DNA from: a virus
IMG/VR virus record: IMGVR_UViG_3300012920_000092
Span: 1 to 41,159 of that record
Direction: 5' to 3' (one strand)
DNA: 41,159 bases
The notes below the pieces were generated by a model that was given only the letters and a program-made list of their open reading frames with translations, searched no databases and had not been told where the DNA came from. The translations under genes were made by a program, and so were the position numbers. Each line of letters begins with the position of its first letter. Position 1 is the first letter of the stretch. Of the stretch, positions 19,635 through 29,244 are shown piece after piece.

Positions 19635-20546
19635 ATGGTTAAGTTTTTTGATCAAAAGCAGGAAGTAATCCAAATTGAACTGACTCCATATGGGAGACAA
19701 CTCCTATCAGAGGGTAAGTTTGCCCCATCTCATTATGCATTTTATGACACAAATATTCTATATGATGGTGCTTTTGGTGGAATAACAGAAACACAAAATA
19801 CCATAGTAGATCGAATTAAGGACAGTACGCCCCGTTCGAGACCAATAACAAAATTTCACACAACTGAAGGGTCACTTGTATCACTGTCTAGTGCAAATTA
19901 TAAAAACTATTTTGATCAACAAAAAGAATACTGTGCCACTTATAATAGATTTCTAGGAAAGAATAGTACTTTTTCTGATTTTGCTCCCTCTTGGGATATT
20001 AATGTTACAGAAACAAGCGATTCAGATTTCGAAGAAGGGGTAGAGTACAAGGCAAATAATACACTGCCAGTTGTTGATTCAATCCTTGATATTACATACG
20101 AACTTGCAACAAGCGGATCCGCTTCATTTTATACCCTGTTGGAAAATCAGAACCTAACCTTAGATGTTTTAGAGTTAAACACATTCTTTAGTGTAAATGG
20201 AAACTTTGACCTTGAGGTTTTTCGTCTCGATCCTAAAGGAGGAGGAGAGATGACAGCCCTTAGTTTTATCAACCCAAACTCAATAAACTCACAAAACTTA
20301 ACAAACCAGACTTCTCCCTTATATTTATCAAGGACTATTGAGGGTACTAATGAAGATATTTTGACTGGCTTTCCTGTGTTGGATAACACTTATGTTGAAT
20401 ATTACTTTCAAGTTTTATTAGACAGAGAGGTCGCAGGGATAGATATGCCAACGAATTCATCAATCTATAAGAGAAACATTACCAGAAACCCAGGAAACAT
20501 TTGTAAAGTTGTCCAATCAAATAGAGAACACTTCCCAATTGTATAG
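19635..20546 (+). CDS. Virion protein with collar-fibre-like N-terminus (303 residues)
   Basis: The N-terminus (FFDQKQEVIQIELTPYGRQL, then LSEGKFAPSHYAFYDTNILY) is a pattern I associate with structural proteins of marine myoviruses. The core 'LT..GR..L..G.F.....A..D....Y' also appears in the 321-residue protein at 27185, which suggests a shared domain. It resembles the 'LT.aGr..la.g' start of phage tail-collar fibre proteins. The rest is strand-rich and unassigned. The start at 19635 has only a weak ribosome binding site (AGGTGA about 12 bases upstream). The next gene follows after 8 bases. A tail or collar structural role is inferred from sequence and position. Confidence 0.75.
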   Translation: MVKFFDQKQEVIQIELTPYGRQLLSEGKFAPSHYAFYDTNILYDGAFGGITETQNTIVDRIKDSTPRSRPITKFHTTEGSLVSLSSANYKNYFDQQKEYCATYNRFLGKNSTFSDFAPSWDINVTETSDSDFEEGVEYKANNTLPVVDSILDITYELATSGSASFYTLLENQNLTLDVLELNTFFSVNGNFDLEVFRLDPKGGGEMTALSFINPNSINSQNLTNQTSPLYLSRTIEGTNEDILTGFPVLDNTYVEYYFQVLLDREVAGIDMPTNSSIYKRNITRNPGNICKVVQSNREHFPIV

Positions 20547-20554
20547 GATAAGAA

Positions 20555-23500
20555 ATGCTACTTAGATCAATAAAGAGTTTAGATTTTGGATCAATCACGC
20601 TTGAGGTAAGTCGCAAGCAAGAGGACCCCTCTGCATTCAAACGAATGGCGGTTGTAAATTCTTCATTTATCCAAGCGGTGTCAAAAGTTTCAGAAATGAA
20701 TCAAGAATTAGAAGGTTTGAGAATTCGAATTGTAGCATCTTATACAAAAAAATCATCACAACTAATTGACTTCACAACCCAAAGATTCAATGAATACCTC
20801 ATATTTGAAGATCAAGATATGATGTTTCGAGCAAATACCCCGGCTAGTGAGTATGTAAGTTTTCTAAGAAATGATCTTGGTGCTGGGGATTCAGTCCTCA
20901 GCGAAACCCAGCCTTTTTCGCCTTATTCAACAAACAAAACAGCTATTCCTGAAATGTTCCGGAACTTGTTTTCTGATCAAGGTACTTTAGAGGGAACTGT
21001 TGTTTATGATGCTGCCCTTACTAGCGCTTTGCCAAGAGACGAAGACGGCAACATACTTCGCAGATCAATAGTTGATACAAATGTAGCCGTCATGGCTCAA
21101 AGACCAGAGGCTCAACTTGCTGACGAAAATAGAGACTGGAGCGAGGTGTTTATTGACTTGGTATCTCAAGCAAGTACTCAAAACACAGAAAGAGTTCACA
21201 TGGACCCTGTAGTTTTTGATATGTCAGGACTAACAGAAGGAGATCTTGACCAGCTTACTTTTTATATGTTTATATATGAGTCTGACTTTGGCGTTGGTGG
21301 TCAAGATTTCACACTACCTCAAATTTCCTTAGTTACTGGAATGACACTAAGTCGAACAGCAAATGTGATCGGCGAAAGAACAGCTTGGCCAAGAATAACG
21401 GCAGCAAACCCGTACAGAGGCATTGGACTACAACAACCAGATGGTCAATACATCGACACAGTAGTTGTTGAGTCACCAGATGCTGAATTTTTTCAGAGAA
21501 TTGATCTCAATCCACAGCAGGCTAACGTACAAAAAATTAGCAATATGTTTGACCAAGTGTATGGAACTCTAGCAAGAACAATTCTAGACGACAAGCCAGA
21601 AATAAAAAAGATAGTCAAGAAGGATAACTTTTTCTCAGACCTTTGGATGACTAAAGATAGCGAAGAAAATAATCGATTTATGTTTGCATTTGACATTGAG
21701 TCGTGCCTAATCGCAAACAGCTATTTCCCGTTCCTATACCGCAGTCCAAATATCTCCAATCAGTTAATAAACAAACAGGGGCTGATGAACAATGAAAACT
21801 CAGAACCGTCCAGAGTCTTGATGATGAATGTCAAGAGGAGATTTGTTGATAAAGATACAGACATTCCTATAAATGAAATTGGCACATCTGGAGGTAGAAA
21901 AGAAAAAGGACCAAACTCTACATTCAAAGAAAAGATTATTGGCGAGGCAACGCCTTCAAGGAACATATACCTCAATCCTGATAATACAAGAAGTGTTGAA
22001 AATAAAACAATTTTTTATGAGGGTAGGGACTCACTCACTGACCCAACAAAATATTTGCCAGGAAAGTATGAAGTAGTCAACAATGATTTGGTTTATGGTA
22101 CAGAATATATTGTATATGATGCCGCACCAATCTTCATGAGAAATATGATAAAGTTCTTGACAGAACAAAAAACAATTGTAAGAGAGATATTTGATACTAT
22201 TGTAAACTCTGTCCCAACTAGTCAAGGATATCGAGGCGGAATAGTAAAAGATGGTAGAGATTTGTATGACCCCGTGACTCGAACTTTGAATGTTTCTCTT
22301 AAGAATATTTCTGGAACATTCGACGGACAAATCCAACTGTTTGAGAACGTTTTGTTAAAAGCAGCAGGAGAGTATCAACAAATATTAGACGACCTTATAC
22401 CGTTTGAATTTGAGGGTGGTTCAATTAATGTTTATCAATTCTTTAGAGATGAATTCCGCCGCAATGGAGGACTAATTGATCCTTTGACAATAAAAGACTT
22501 AGAAAAACTTATGGATGTTGGAATTCAATTGATTTTCCGGAAACTAACAGAGATCTTCCCGAATGACCCCATGGGACGAGGATTAGGAGTTGATATTCAG
22601 TCTAATCTAGAAAGGCGAGGCTTTTGTCAAAGAAAAATGCCACTAGTAAGAGGTGAATATTATTTTGACGCTGATATGCCCAAAGGAGAAGACTTTGGTT
22701 TTGGGTCCGACTTTATATTTGATGCAGAGCCCGACATGGAGGGTCTTGCAAGAATATCACTAGCAGATTATGTGACAAGAATTAATTTAGAGTTTGAGAA
22801 ATATTTCCAATCTGATGATGCTGGGTCGGGACCAGAACCTGTTGCTAGTTTTATAGACCCGTCCCACACATATTTTACGTCTCTTGTGATAAGAACCCCA
22901 GGAAGAAACGAAATTGTTCAAACCCAAGCTGGAGGCAACAGATCACCAGTAGTGAGGTATGATCTAAATCGTTATGGGCAATTGTTTGCTGATATATGCA
23001 ATCTCAAGTATTTTGCGAAAAACAGAAAAACAAACCCAGAAGTGGAAGACAGATCACTAGCCCAGTCACAAAACAACATTTTATATGATTCAATTATCAC
23101 GGCACTAGAGGAACAACACCGTGTGGAAATTACAACAGATATACAGACACAATATAATCCACCAAAAATTATGACTGGTGATGTTTTGCCAACTGTTGGT
23201 GATAACTTTTTTCGTCGTTCAACTTATATTTTCCGCAATGGACCACTGGCTATACCTACTCTTATTGGTGGCGAAAATAACCTAGACCCAAATGTTATTA
23301 CCTTTCTTGATAGTGTGGACAGTACGATATCACAAAATGCACCGCAAAATTCAAAGGGACTTATTGATAAAAACTTTGATAAATTGAGACAGGTAAAAAG
23401 ACCAATAAAATTACCTTTTGCGATTTTAGGAGAACTAACTGTTGACCCAGAGTTGAAATTTGATGTTGATTATGAAGATAAAGCATTCAATTCATTGAAA

Positions 23501-24226
23501 AAATTCTCAAACACAACAATTATAACTCAAGAGAGCCTTAGACCTGTGTTGCAAGACACTTTCGTTTCTGGGTTGCCAAACCAAGTCAAAAGTGCTATAA
23601 TTGTTGCTGTTACAAATCAAAGGCTTGTTTTTGGGAATGACGTCACTACTTTCGACGCTTGTCGCCCAGTGTTGGAGGATAAAGATTCGGGAGAAGAAGA
23701 AAGACTCATAAGCTTCTCAGAAAGCTCAGATTTAGAGCCTCCTTACGCACTAACTTATGATCCTATGAAAACATATGCCAAGTTTTTGACTTTTTGGATG
23801 AATTATAAACAAATAGCCACAGTTGAATATTTGGATAGTTTTGGTGATCTAGAGAAGAACGAAGACTTCTATAAGGATATTCTTCAATTAGACCAAGCAG
23901 ACGAAGTTGTTTTTGACAAGGCAAAACTACCTAGCTGGCGAAGACTGACTCAAGCAAGGCTTGCTGACGCATCAAAGGCACAAAAGAATTTATTATGTAG
24001 AGTAAGATTGATGACTCCAGAAGACTATGTCAGAATCCTTAGTGAATATAAGCCTCCGATCCTAGATATGGTTAGAGAGTTTTTCGAGAGAAAAGAAATG
24101 TTAGAACTTCCAATATACAATAGATATTTCCTGCTAGGAATGGGCGAGACTCCAGAAGAGCAAGAACCTGCTGAACAAGAGTCCTTCATGTCCCTTGTCG
24201 GACCAGGGTACAGGGGACCTCTATAA
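20555..24226 (+). CDS. Large virion-region protein of unknown function (1,223 residues)
   Basis: I recognise no domain. The product is a mixed alpha/beta, acidic sequence without signal peptide or membrane segment. An aromatic-rich segment near residues 355-395 (FFSDLWMTKD, FMFAFDIESCLIANSYF) and another near 945-1020 (RPIKLPFAILGELTV, then LPNQVKSAIIVAVTNQ) look like packed core regions. The C-terminus is Glu/Gln-rich and ends in a glycine/proline tail. It starts after an AGGA-type ribosome binding site, 8 bases after the previous stop. The next start lies one base beyond its stop. Its position between two giants and two collar-like proteins suggests a structural, tail-associated role. No enzymatic motif was seen. 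Confidence 0.8.
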   Translation: MLLRSIKSLDFGSITLEVSRKQEDPSAFKRMAVVNSSFIQAVSKVSEMNQELEGLRIRIVASYTKKSSQLIDFTTQRFNEYLIFEDQDMMFRANTPASEYVSFLRNDLGAGDSVLSETQPFSPYSTNKTAIPEMFRNLFSDQGTLEGTVVYDAALTSALPRDEDGNILRRSIVDTNVAVMAQRPEAQLADENRDWSEVFIDLVSQASTQNTERVHMDPVVFDMSGLTEGDLDQLTFYMFIYESDFGVGGQDFTLPQISLVTGMTLSRTANVIGERTAWPRITAANPYRGIGLQQPDGQYIDTVVVESPDAEFFQRIDLNPQQANVQKISNMFDQVYGTLARTILDDKPEIKKIVKKDNFFSDLWMTKDSEENNRFMFAFDIESCLIANSYFPFLYRSPNISNQLINKQGLMNNENSEPSRVLMMNVKRRFVDKDTDIPINEIGTSGGRKEKGPNSTFKEKIIGEATPSRNIYLNPDNTRSVENKTIFYEGRDSLTDPTKYLPGKYEVVNNDLVYGTEYIVYDAAPIFMRNMIKFLTEQKTIVREIFDTIVNSVPTSQGYRGGIVKDGRDLYDPVTRTLNVSLKNISGTFDGQIQLFENVLLKAAGEYQQILDDLIPFEFEGGSINVYQFFRDEFRRNGGLIDPLTIKDLEKLMDVGIQLIFRKLTEIFPNDPMGRGLGVDIQSNLERRGFCQRKMPLVRGEYYFDADMPKGEDFGFGSDFIFDAEPDMEGLARISLADYVTRINLEFEKYFQSDDAGSGPEPVASFIDPSHTYFTSLVIRTPGRNEIVQTQAGGNRSPVVRYDLNRYGQLFADICNLKYFAKNRKTNPEVEDRSLAQSQNNILYDSIITALEEQHRVEITTDIQTQYNPPKIMTGDVLPTVGDNFFRRSTYIFRNGPLAIPTLIGGENNLDPNVITFLDSVDSTISQNAPQNSKGLIDKNFDKLRQVKRPIKLPFAILGELTVDPELKFDVDYEDKAFNSLKKFSNTTIITQESLRPVLQDTFVSGLPNQVKSAIIVAVTNQRLVFGNDVTTFDACRPVLEDKDSGEEERLISFSESSDLEPPYALTYDPMKTYAKFLTFWMNYKQIATVEYLDSFGDLEKNEDFYKDILQLDQADEVVFDKAKLPSWRRLTQARLADASKAQKNLLCRVRLMTPEDYVRILSEYKPPILDMVREFFERKEMLELPIYNRYFLLGMGETPEEQEPAEQESFMSLVGPGYRGPL

Positions 24227-24227
24227 A

Positions 24228-27116
24228 ATGCCTTTCAAAAGAAAAATAAGATTATCAATACCAGAGACTTCCTCTAAGTACGACCCTTTTCGGCGCTTTT
24301 ATATGGCTGGTGGTTATAAAAAACCATCAAAAGAGGATCCATCTCTTATGTTATCTGAGACCGAACAAGGGTCTAGGATTATATGGTCGCTTGGTGGATA
24401 TATTGAAAAGGATGCCGATAGACCAAAAACACCAACCCAGCAACAGATGGATGATTGGGTATTCGCACTAAAGACTGAGAACCCAAACCGAGATCAAATA
24501 AGTAACAATGATTATATAGAACATGCCGAAAACAGAGATAAACTCCGCCTCCCTCAAATTTTAGAAGATATGAGGATGAGTACTATAAACCAGTTGCTTG
24601 AACAACAAGCTGAATCTGTCAAGATCCGCCTCGATCTTAATGTTTTTTATGACGACGAAGACAATTTGACAACGGAGGGTCAGGCATTCCTTCGGACTAT
24701 GATAACAATGTCCACTCAAGAGATAGCGTATTACCCAATATTATCAACAATGCTTGAGAGGGGCACTCGAATTGGACTGGGGGCTCTATTTTCTTTCGAT
24801 ACGTTCGGTGAAGTATATCAACTTATCATTTCAAATTTATATCCTGGCGATGAATCAACGAACAAGCAAAATAGGATTGCTCTATATACCGCAGTGTTTG
24901 ACCTTCTTGGCAGGCAAGAGATAATAAATATTTTTAGATGGATGCCACAAGACAAAAAAACAACATACAGAGTAACACAGATAGTCGAAGACACTCCATA
25001 TGTTACCAGAGCGGAAACTCATTCCTACTTCGGCTCAAACCCGGCATTGCGATCAGAACTTGGAATATCTCGAACAAACCCAGAATATAACCTGTTCGAT
25101 AAAAAATATGAACTAGCCCTCAGCGGTACAGATGTCAGAGAAACTGTCCAACCAAATATGTATCTTTACGATCTTTACACTTCTGCAAATATAGACGAAC
25201 AAGGTCGTAGAGTTGACAACGCTTGGCAGGGAGATCCGTCCTTGTCAAATATTTTGCAAGAAAAATATGCAACATCGGTCACACAAGCCGGAAACATAAC
25301 TCAAATACAAGATTTGGATGATAGAAGTTTTTCCGATTATCTGGATGCGTTTTCAAAAGCTCTGGAATGTGATCTAACAGAGGAGCAAGAAATAGAGATA
25401 GATGGAGTAGTTTCCAGAACACTGTTCCCTGCAACCGATATGAATATAGTTCAGGATCTAAATGATAAAAAGAGGCATTTCCCAATGTACATTGAAACCT
25501 CTTTTTCCTGCGATAAACAAGGTCCAATTGCAAAAATAATAAATGACAGTAACACAAGTTCAGTATTCTTGGATTATTTATCACGTGCCCAAGGATCTAA
25601 CTCAACTTTTTATGTTCAATCTGACTATCAACTGATGGATGATGGAAGATCCTTAGCACCACTAGGAGATAAGGATCTGCAAGTTGTTAGTTTATTTGAG
25701 GCAGTTGAAGCAGCACTCAAATCAGCAGTTGTATCTTTAACAATCACAGAGAGGGGATTAGAGCCAATAACAGGTGTAATGTTGTCTCCACAACAGATTG
25801 CCGATGTGCAAAATGCCTTCACAAGTGCAGAGTCTACAATTCATGAAAATGCTTTGTCATATGTTGATTATATGACACATCTTGAAGTTAACAATCCTTC
25901 TGAAGCGCTTGGATATAGGCTTTCTAAGTTTGACGTTGAAACTGACCGTTTGGTCCAAGAAATTATATTTGCAAATTCTGGAGAAGTGGAACAAGTAAAT
26001 TATGTTGACACTCAAGTAAAATATGACAAGTTTTACAGATATGAACTCAGTGAATTTCGTTTAGCTACAAGCACAGATTATCAAATGATAGTCCTAGATG
26101 TAACAGAACCATCAGCGCTTGCCATAGACCCGATCCCAGATACGCTTGAGCCATCTATGGTTTTATACGATATGGAGACTATCGAAACTCCTCACGCAGA
26201 AATTATAGAAATACCAATATATGGAAACTTTTATTTGGATGAAGGGTTCCGTAGTATGATAGATACTATGTCATATCCAGATGTCAAGGTTATGGATCGA
26301 CCACCTGCTGCTCCTGATCTTCAAGTGTTGCCATTGTTGGACAACTTTAGAGAAGTTAAACTCGTAGTTCACCCAAATACAGGAGATTACACAGGAGATC
26401 ATGCCCTCCCGCTAATAAATGTCCCAGGACTAGCAAGCAAGTTTGAAGATCTGTACAATTATCAAGTACAGTTTGAAAACTTTGATTTACCCAGAGACTT
26501 TTTGGAATTCCGAAACGAAGGGACAGATGAGATACAGAAAGTTTATCTTTTGAGGTCTGAAGAATTAGACTTCACTGTTGCTGAATATAATGATCTATAT
26601 GCTAGTTTCTTTGTAAGTGAAACTGGTGCTGTTCGTATTTTATCAACAGATCCCGATGCTGGCGAGGAAACAGTAGTATCCTATGATATTTTAGATACTT
26701 TAGAGACTAACAAATATTATTACTACAGTTGTTATGTCGAGGATTTTCATGGTAACCCATCTTTACCATCTCCAATTTATCGTGTAAGATTGGTTTATGA
26801 GAAAGGACTGTTTGTCCCTGAGATAGAACTCTTGAATTATAAACCTGTCTCAAACAAGGTCCCTTCACGTAAGTTTTCCAGATTTATGCAAATTGCGGCA
26901 TCTGGAATACAAACATTCCCATTCAACGAACGAAACGAAGAGAACGTTTTGGTGGGTATAAAAAACCTAGCGTCACAACTAGGAAACACAGCGGTTGGCA
27001 ATAGTTTTGTTTTCCGTCTTACTTCACGTGATACGGGTAGAAAATTTGATATTAAGATTTCGTTTAGTGAAAAAACGATTACACCGGAAGATGAAAATAC
27101 ACTTGGATGTGAATAA
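24228..27116 (+). CDS. Large virion-region protein with a probable Fn3-like C-terminal domain (962 residues)
   Basis: I place the start at the ATG at 24228, one base after the upstream stop. This gives the same 'TAAAATG' join seen at several other genes here; an in-frame TTG at 24195 would add 11 residues and overlap the previous gene. Most of the protein is unassigned. Between about residues 690 and 860 it looks like a fibronectin type III-like sandwich: FREVKLVVHPNTGDYTG, KVYLLRSEELDF, then NKYYYYSCYVEDFHGNPSLP and SPIYRVRLV, the usual 'YyY.v.a.D..Gn.S.pS' Fn3 ending. Fn3-like domains are common on tail surfaces. The protein ends before the largest non-coding gap of the window. Confidence 0.78.
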   Translation: MPFKRKIRLSIPETSSKYDPFRRFYMAGGYKKPSKEDPSLMLSETEQGSRIIWSLGGYIEKDADRPKTPTQQQMDDWVFALKTENPNRDQISNNDYIEHAENRDKLRLPQILEDMRMSTINQLLEQQAESVKIRLDLNVFYDDEDNLTTEGQAFLRTMITMSTQEIAYYPILSTMLERGTRIGLGALFSFDTFGEVYQLIISNLYPGDESTNKQNRIALYTAVFDLLGRQEIINIFRWMPQDKKTTYRVTQIVEDTPYVTRAETHSYFGSNPALRSELGISRTNPEYNLFDKKYELALSGTDVRETVQPNMYLYDLYTSANIDEQGRRVDNAWQGDPSLSNILQEKYATSVTQAGNITQIQDLDDRSFSDYLDAFSKALECDLTEEQEIEIDGVVSRTLFPATDMNIVQDLNDKKRHFPMYIETSFSCDKQGPIAKIINDSNTSSVFLDYLSRAQGSNSTFYVQSDYQLMDDGRSLAPLGDKDLQVVSLFEAVEAALKSAVVSLTITERGLEPITGVMLSPQQIADVQNAFTSAESTIHENALSYVDYMTHLEVNNPSEALGYRLSKFDVETDRLVQEIIFANSGEVEQVNYVDTQVKYDKFYRYELSEFRLATSTDYQMIVLDVTEPSALAIDPIPDTLEPSMVLYDMETIETPHAEIIEIPIYGNFYLDEGFRSMIDTMSYPDVKVMDRPPAAPDLQVLPLLDNFREVKLVVHPNTGDYTGDHALPLINVPGLASKFEDLYNYQVQFENFDLPRDFLEFRNEGTDEIQKVYLLRSEELDFTVAEYNDLYASFFVSETGAVRILSTDPDAGEETVVSYDILDTLETNKYYYYSCYVEDFHGNPSLPSPIYRVRLVYEKGLFVPEIELLNYKPVSNKVPSRKFSRFMQIAASGIQTFPFNERNEENVLVGIKNLASQLGNTAVGNSFVFRLTSRDTGRKFDIKISFSEKTITPEDENTLGCE

Positions 27117-27184
27117 GAAAACTAATTTTGATAAATCGATACTACTTAATAAGAACTGCACGAGCAGTGTAATGAGGAAAAGTT
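27117..27184 (+). other. Largest intergenic gap (68 bases) with a short hairpin
   Basis: The gap holds a perfect 5-bp inverted repeat, ACTGC (27155-27159) and GCAGT (27164-27168) with an ACGA loop, and a GAGG ribosome binding site just before the ATG at 27185. No T-run follows, so it is not a classical terminator. A GATAAATC at 27131 region loosely recalls the T4-type late promoter TATAAATA, with mismatches. Function is unknown; a promoter or a processing hairpin would fit a structural-operon boundary. Confidence 0.3.
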
Positions 27185-28150
27185 ATGGCATTTTTAGACA
27201 ATAGCGGCGACATTATATTAGATGCTGTCCTAACGGATGCGGGAAGAAAAAGACTAGCAGCCGGTGATGGAAGCTTCAGGATAGCTAAGTTCGCCCTTGG
27301 CGACGATGAAGTTGATTACTCGCTTTATAACACAGGAGCAACATCAGGTCAAGAAGATTTGAGAATTTTGCAACTTCCAATATTTGAAGCTTTTACAAAC
27401 AATACAAGCGTATTGAAAAATAAACTATTGACATATGCTGACAATTCCTTGTTATATTTGCCTGTAATTAAATTAAACAACTTGAGCGACTTCGGCGCTC
27501 CCGTCAATTCTGGTAATAGTGGGTATTTTGTTTCTTGCGATTCGACAACATCTGAGCAAGTTCGAGCTATTAATCCAAATCCCTTTACAGTTGATGGGTT
27601 CCGTGCAGCCGATGATGCAAATGCTGACTCCACTATATCACGAATCACATTTGATCAAGGGTTGGACAGTTCAGACTTGTCTTTGGATCTTTTGTCCGAC
27701 ACAGACAGGGCTCTTATGGAGACTCAATACATTATTGAAGTTGATAATAGACTTCTTCAGATAGCTACTCCTGTTGATGGTTCACTTGCTACGCCAACTT
27801 TCATTGACGATGACAGTGTGGCGAGTTATTATTTCTCAATGAACTCAAATCCATCATATTTCATGATGCCACAAATTCAGGGTGAAGGTGTCAACAGAAC
27901 AAGTGCAGGGAAGGTAATCGGACCAACCTCAGCGACTGGACGCCTGGGTCCACGTCTCATGTTCAATCTCAGAGCCTCCAGAGATGTTCAGGTAAGCACA
28001 ACCCTATTCACACAATTAGGGAAAACAGGAGAATCAGTATCAGGTGCTGGCGCAGGTACATTTAGCACAATTGATACAGTTCTTAGAGTAACCGGATTCA
28101 CAACTGGTTATAGAACTGATATTTCTCTAAAATTGTTCAAGAAAGAATAG
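27185..28150 (+). CDS. Virion protein with collar-fibre-like N-terminus (321 residues)
   Basis: The N-terminus (MAFLDNSGDIILDAVLTDAG, then RKRLAAGDGSFRIAKFALGD) matches a type I associate with virion proteins of marine myoviruses. It shares the 'LT..GR..L..G.F....fA..D' core with the 303-residue protein at 19635. The segment 'Fri.kfAlGDde' recalls the N-terminal motif of tail-collar fibre proteins ('ft..alGDg'). The C-terminal half is strand-rich (PRLMFNLRASRDVQVSTTLF) and ends with a short basic strand (DISLKLFKKE). It has a GAGG ribosome binding site. It begins a group of three genes of similar size that probably build a fibre, collar or adaptor. Confidence 0.77.
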   Translation: MAFLDNSGDIILDAVLTDAGRKRLAAGDGSFRIAKFALGDDEVDYSLYNTGATSGQEDLRILQLPIFEAFTNNTSVLKNKLLTYADNSLLYLPVIKLNNLSDFGAPVNSGNSGYFVSCDSTTSEQVRAINPNPFTVDGFRAADDANADSTISRITFDQGLDSSDLSLDLLSDTDRALMETQYIIEVDNRLLQIATPVDGSLATPTFIDDDSVASYYFSMNSNPSYFMMPQIQGEGVNRTSAGKVIGPTSATGRLGPRLMFNLRASRDVQVSTTLFTQLGKTGESVSGAGAGTFSTIDTVLRVTGFTTGYRTDISLKLFKKE

Positions 28151-28162
28151 AAGGAATAACAA

Positions 28163-29233
28163 ATGGCAACCAGCTTTAAAACATTACTAAGTTCAGACGT
28201 ACAACAGAATTTGACAAAGCTTCATGAAGCTATTCCTCTAACTGGTGCAATCCTATCAGGGACATATAGCGATAACAACATTAAGAACTATTCCCATGGA
28301 ATGTTCCAATCTGTTTATGATTATCCTTACTTGAGTTCCTCTGCTAACCATGTTATGGATTTGACTTTGGGTATGGATGCTTCGGGGATGGCAGCCGCAA
28401 GTCTTGACGGTGTTACTCAACAAAACCAAAAGCAAGACATCTATAACGAAATGGCTCAAATGCTTTGTGGATACGATGCAAATGGGAATATCAATAAATT
28501 TGATGCCGCTGGCGCATTTAGTCCTACCCCTGGCACCAAAATGGGACAGGTTTATTTCATCAACTTTGCAAGATTATTGACCAAAGATGAAATTCAAAAA
28601 GTTGCCGGCGGTGGCTTTACCTTGAAACTAAACGTTGATGACGCATATGCCAGCCCGCAAACAACAACAAAGAAGCTAACACTTCAGGATGTTGCGGGAA
28701 CTTCTGCACTAACAAACTCCCCAGTAGGAGAGTATAATATTTTGAGAGGAAGTACAGGTACTCCAGATAGTAGTTCTCCACCACTTGGTTTGGTATTCTA
28801 TCAGGCCGGCATTGCTGTTGTTACAGCCTCTGTATTCACTTCAGCCATTACAGCCGAGGGAGCAGATACTCAGCTAAACAGTGCAGGAAAAACAGCAATT
28901 CAACTGATGGTCTCTGGCGCAATAAGTGCTAGTGCAGATGCTATTCGTCACCGAGTATTTGATATTGACTTCAACAACACTACAGAACTAAACTCTACAA
29001 TTTACTTCTGCCGTGCTGGGTCTAATGAATTCAATTATAGTAGTAATCCAACATACTTATCTTCCAGTCAGATTAGAGTCAAGGATGTAAGCACAGACGA
29101 TCCAATTTCATATATCACGACTGTAGGTCTCTACGGAGCAAACAACGAGTTGTTGGCTGTCGGAAAATTAAGCGAACCGCTAAAGAAGACACCAGCAGAC
29201 GAGTATACTCTTAGGGTTAGACTAGATTACTAA
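28163..29233 (+). CDS. Virion protein with collar-fibre-like C-terminus, paralogue 1 (356 residues)
   Basis: The C-terminal ~150 residues are paralogous to the next gene product. GLVFYQAGIAVVTASVF pairs with GVVLYNEGFILLTSSVT, NEFNYSSNPTYLSSS pairs with GELNNSLNPTWLSSS, and ITTVGLYGANNELLAVGKLS pairs with ITEIGIFDDDKNLIGVAKLA. The 'vGlYd..n.LlAVGKl.eP.Kk' block resembles the phage tail-collar fibre family (DUF3751-like), in which it caps a fibre-attachment domain. The N-terminal half is Ala/Ser/Gly-rich and unassigned. It has an AAGGAA ribosome binding site. A fibre or adaptor role is inferred. Confidence 0.75.
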   Translation: MATSFKTLLSSDVQQNLTKLHEAIPLTGAILSGTYSDNNIKNYSHGMFQSVYDYPYLSSSANHVMDLTLGMDASGMAAASLDGVTQQNQKQDIYNEMAQMLCGYDANGNINKFDAAGAFSPTPGTKMGQVYFINFARLLTKDEIQKVAGGGFTLKLNVDDAYASPQTTTKKLTLQDVAGTSALTNSPVGEYNILRGSTGTPDSSSPPLGLVFYQAGIAVVTASVFTSAITAEGADTQLNSAGKTAIQLMVSGAISASADAIRHRVFDIDFNNTTELNSTIYFCRAGSNEFNYSSNPTYLSSSQIRVKDVSTDDPISYITTVGLYGANNELLAVGKLSEPLKKTPADEYTLRVRLDY

Positions 29234-29244
29234 CGGGAGGTTTC

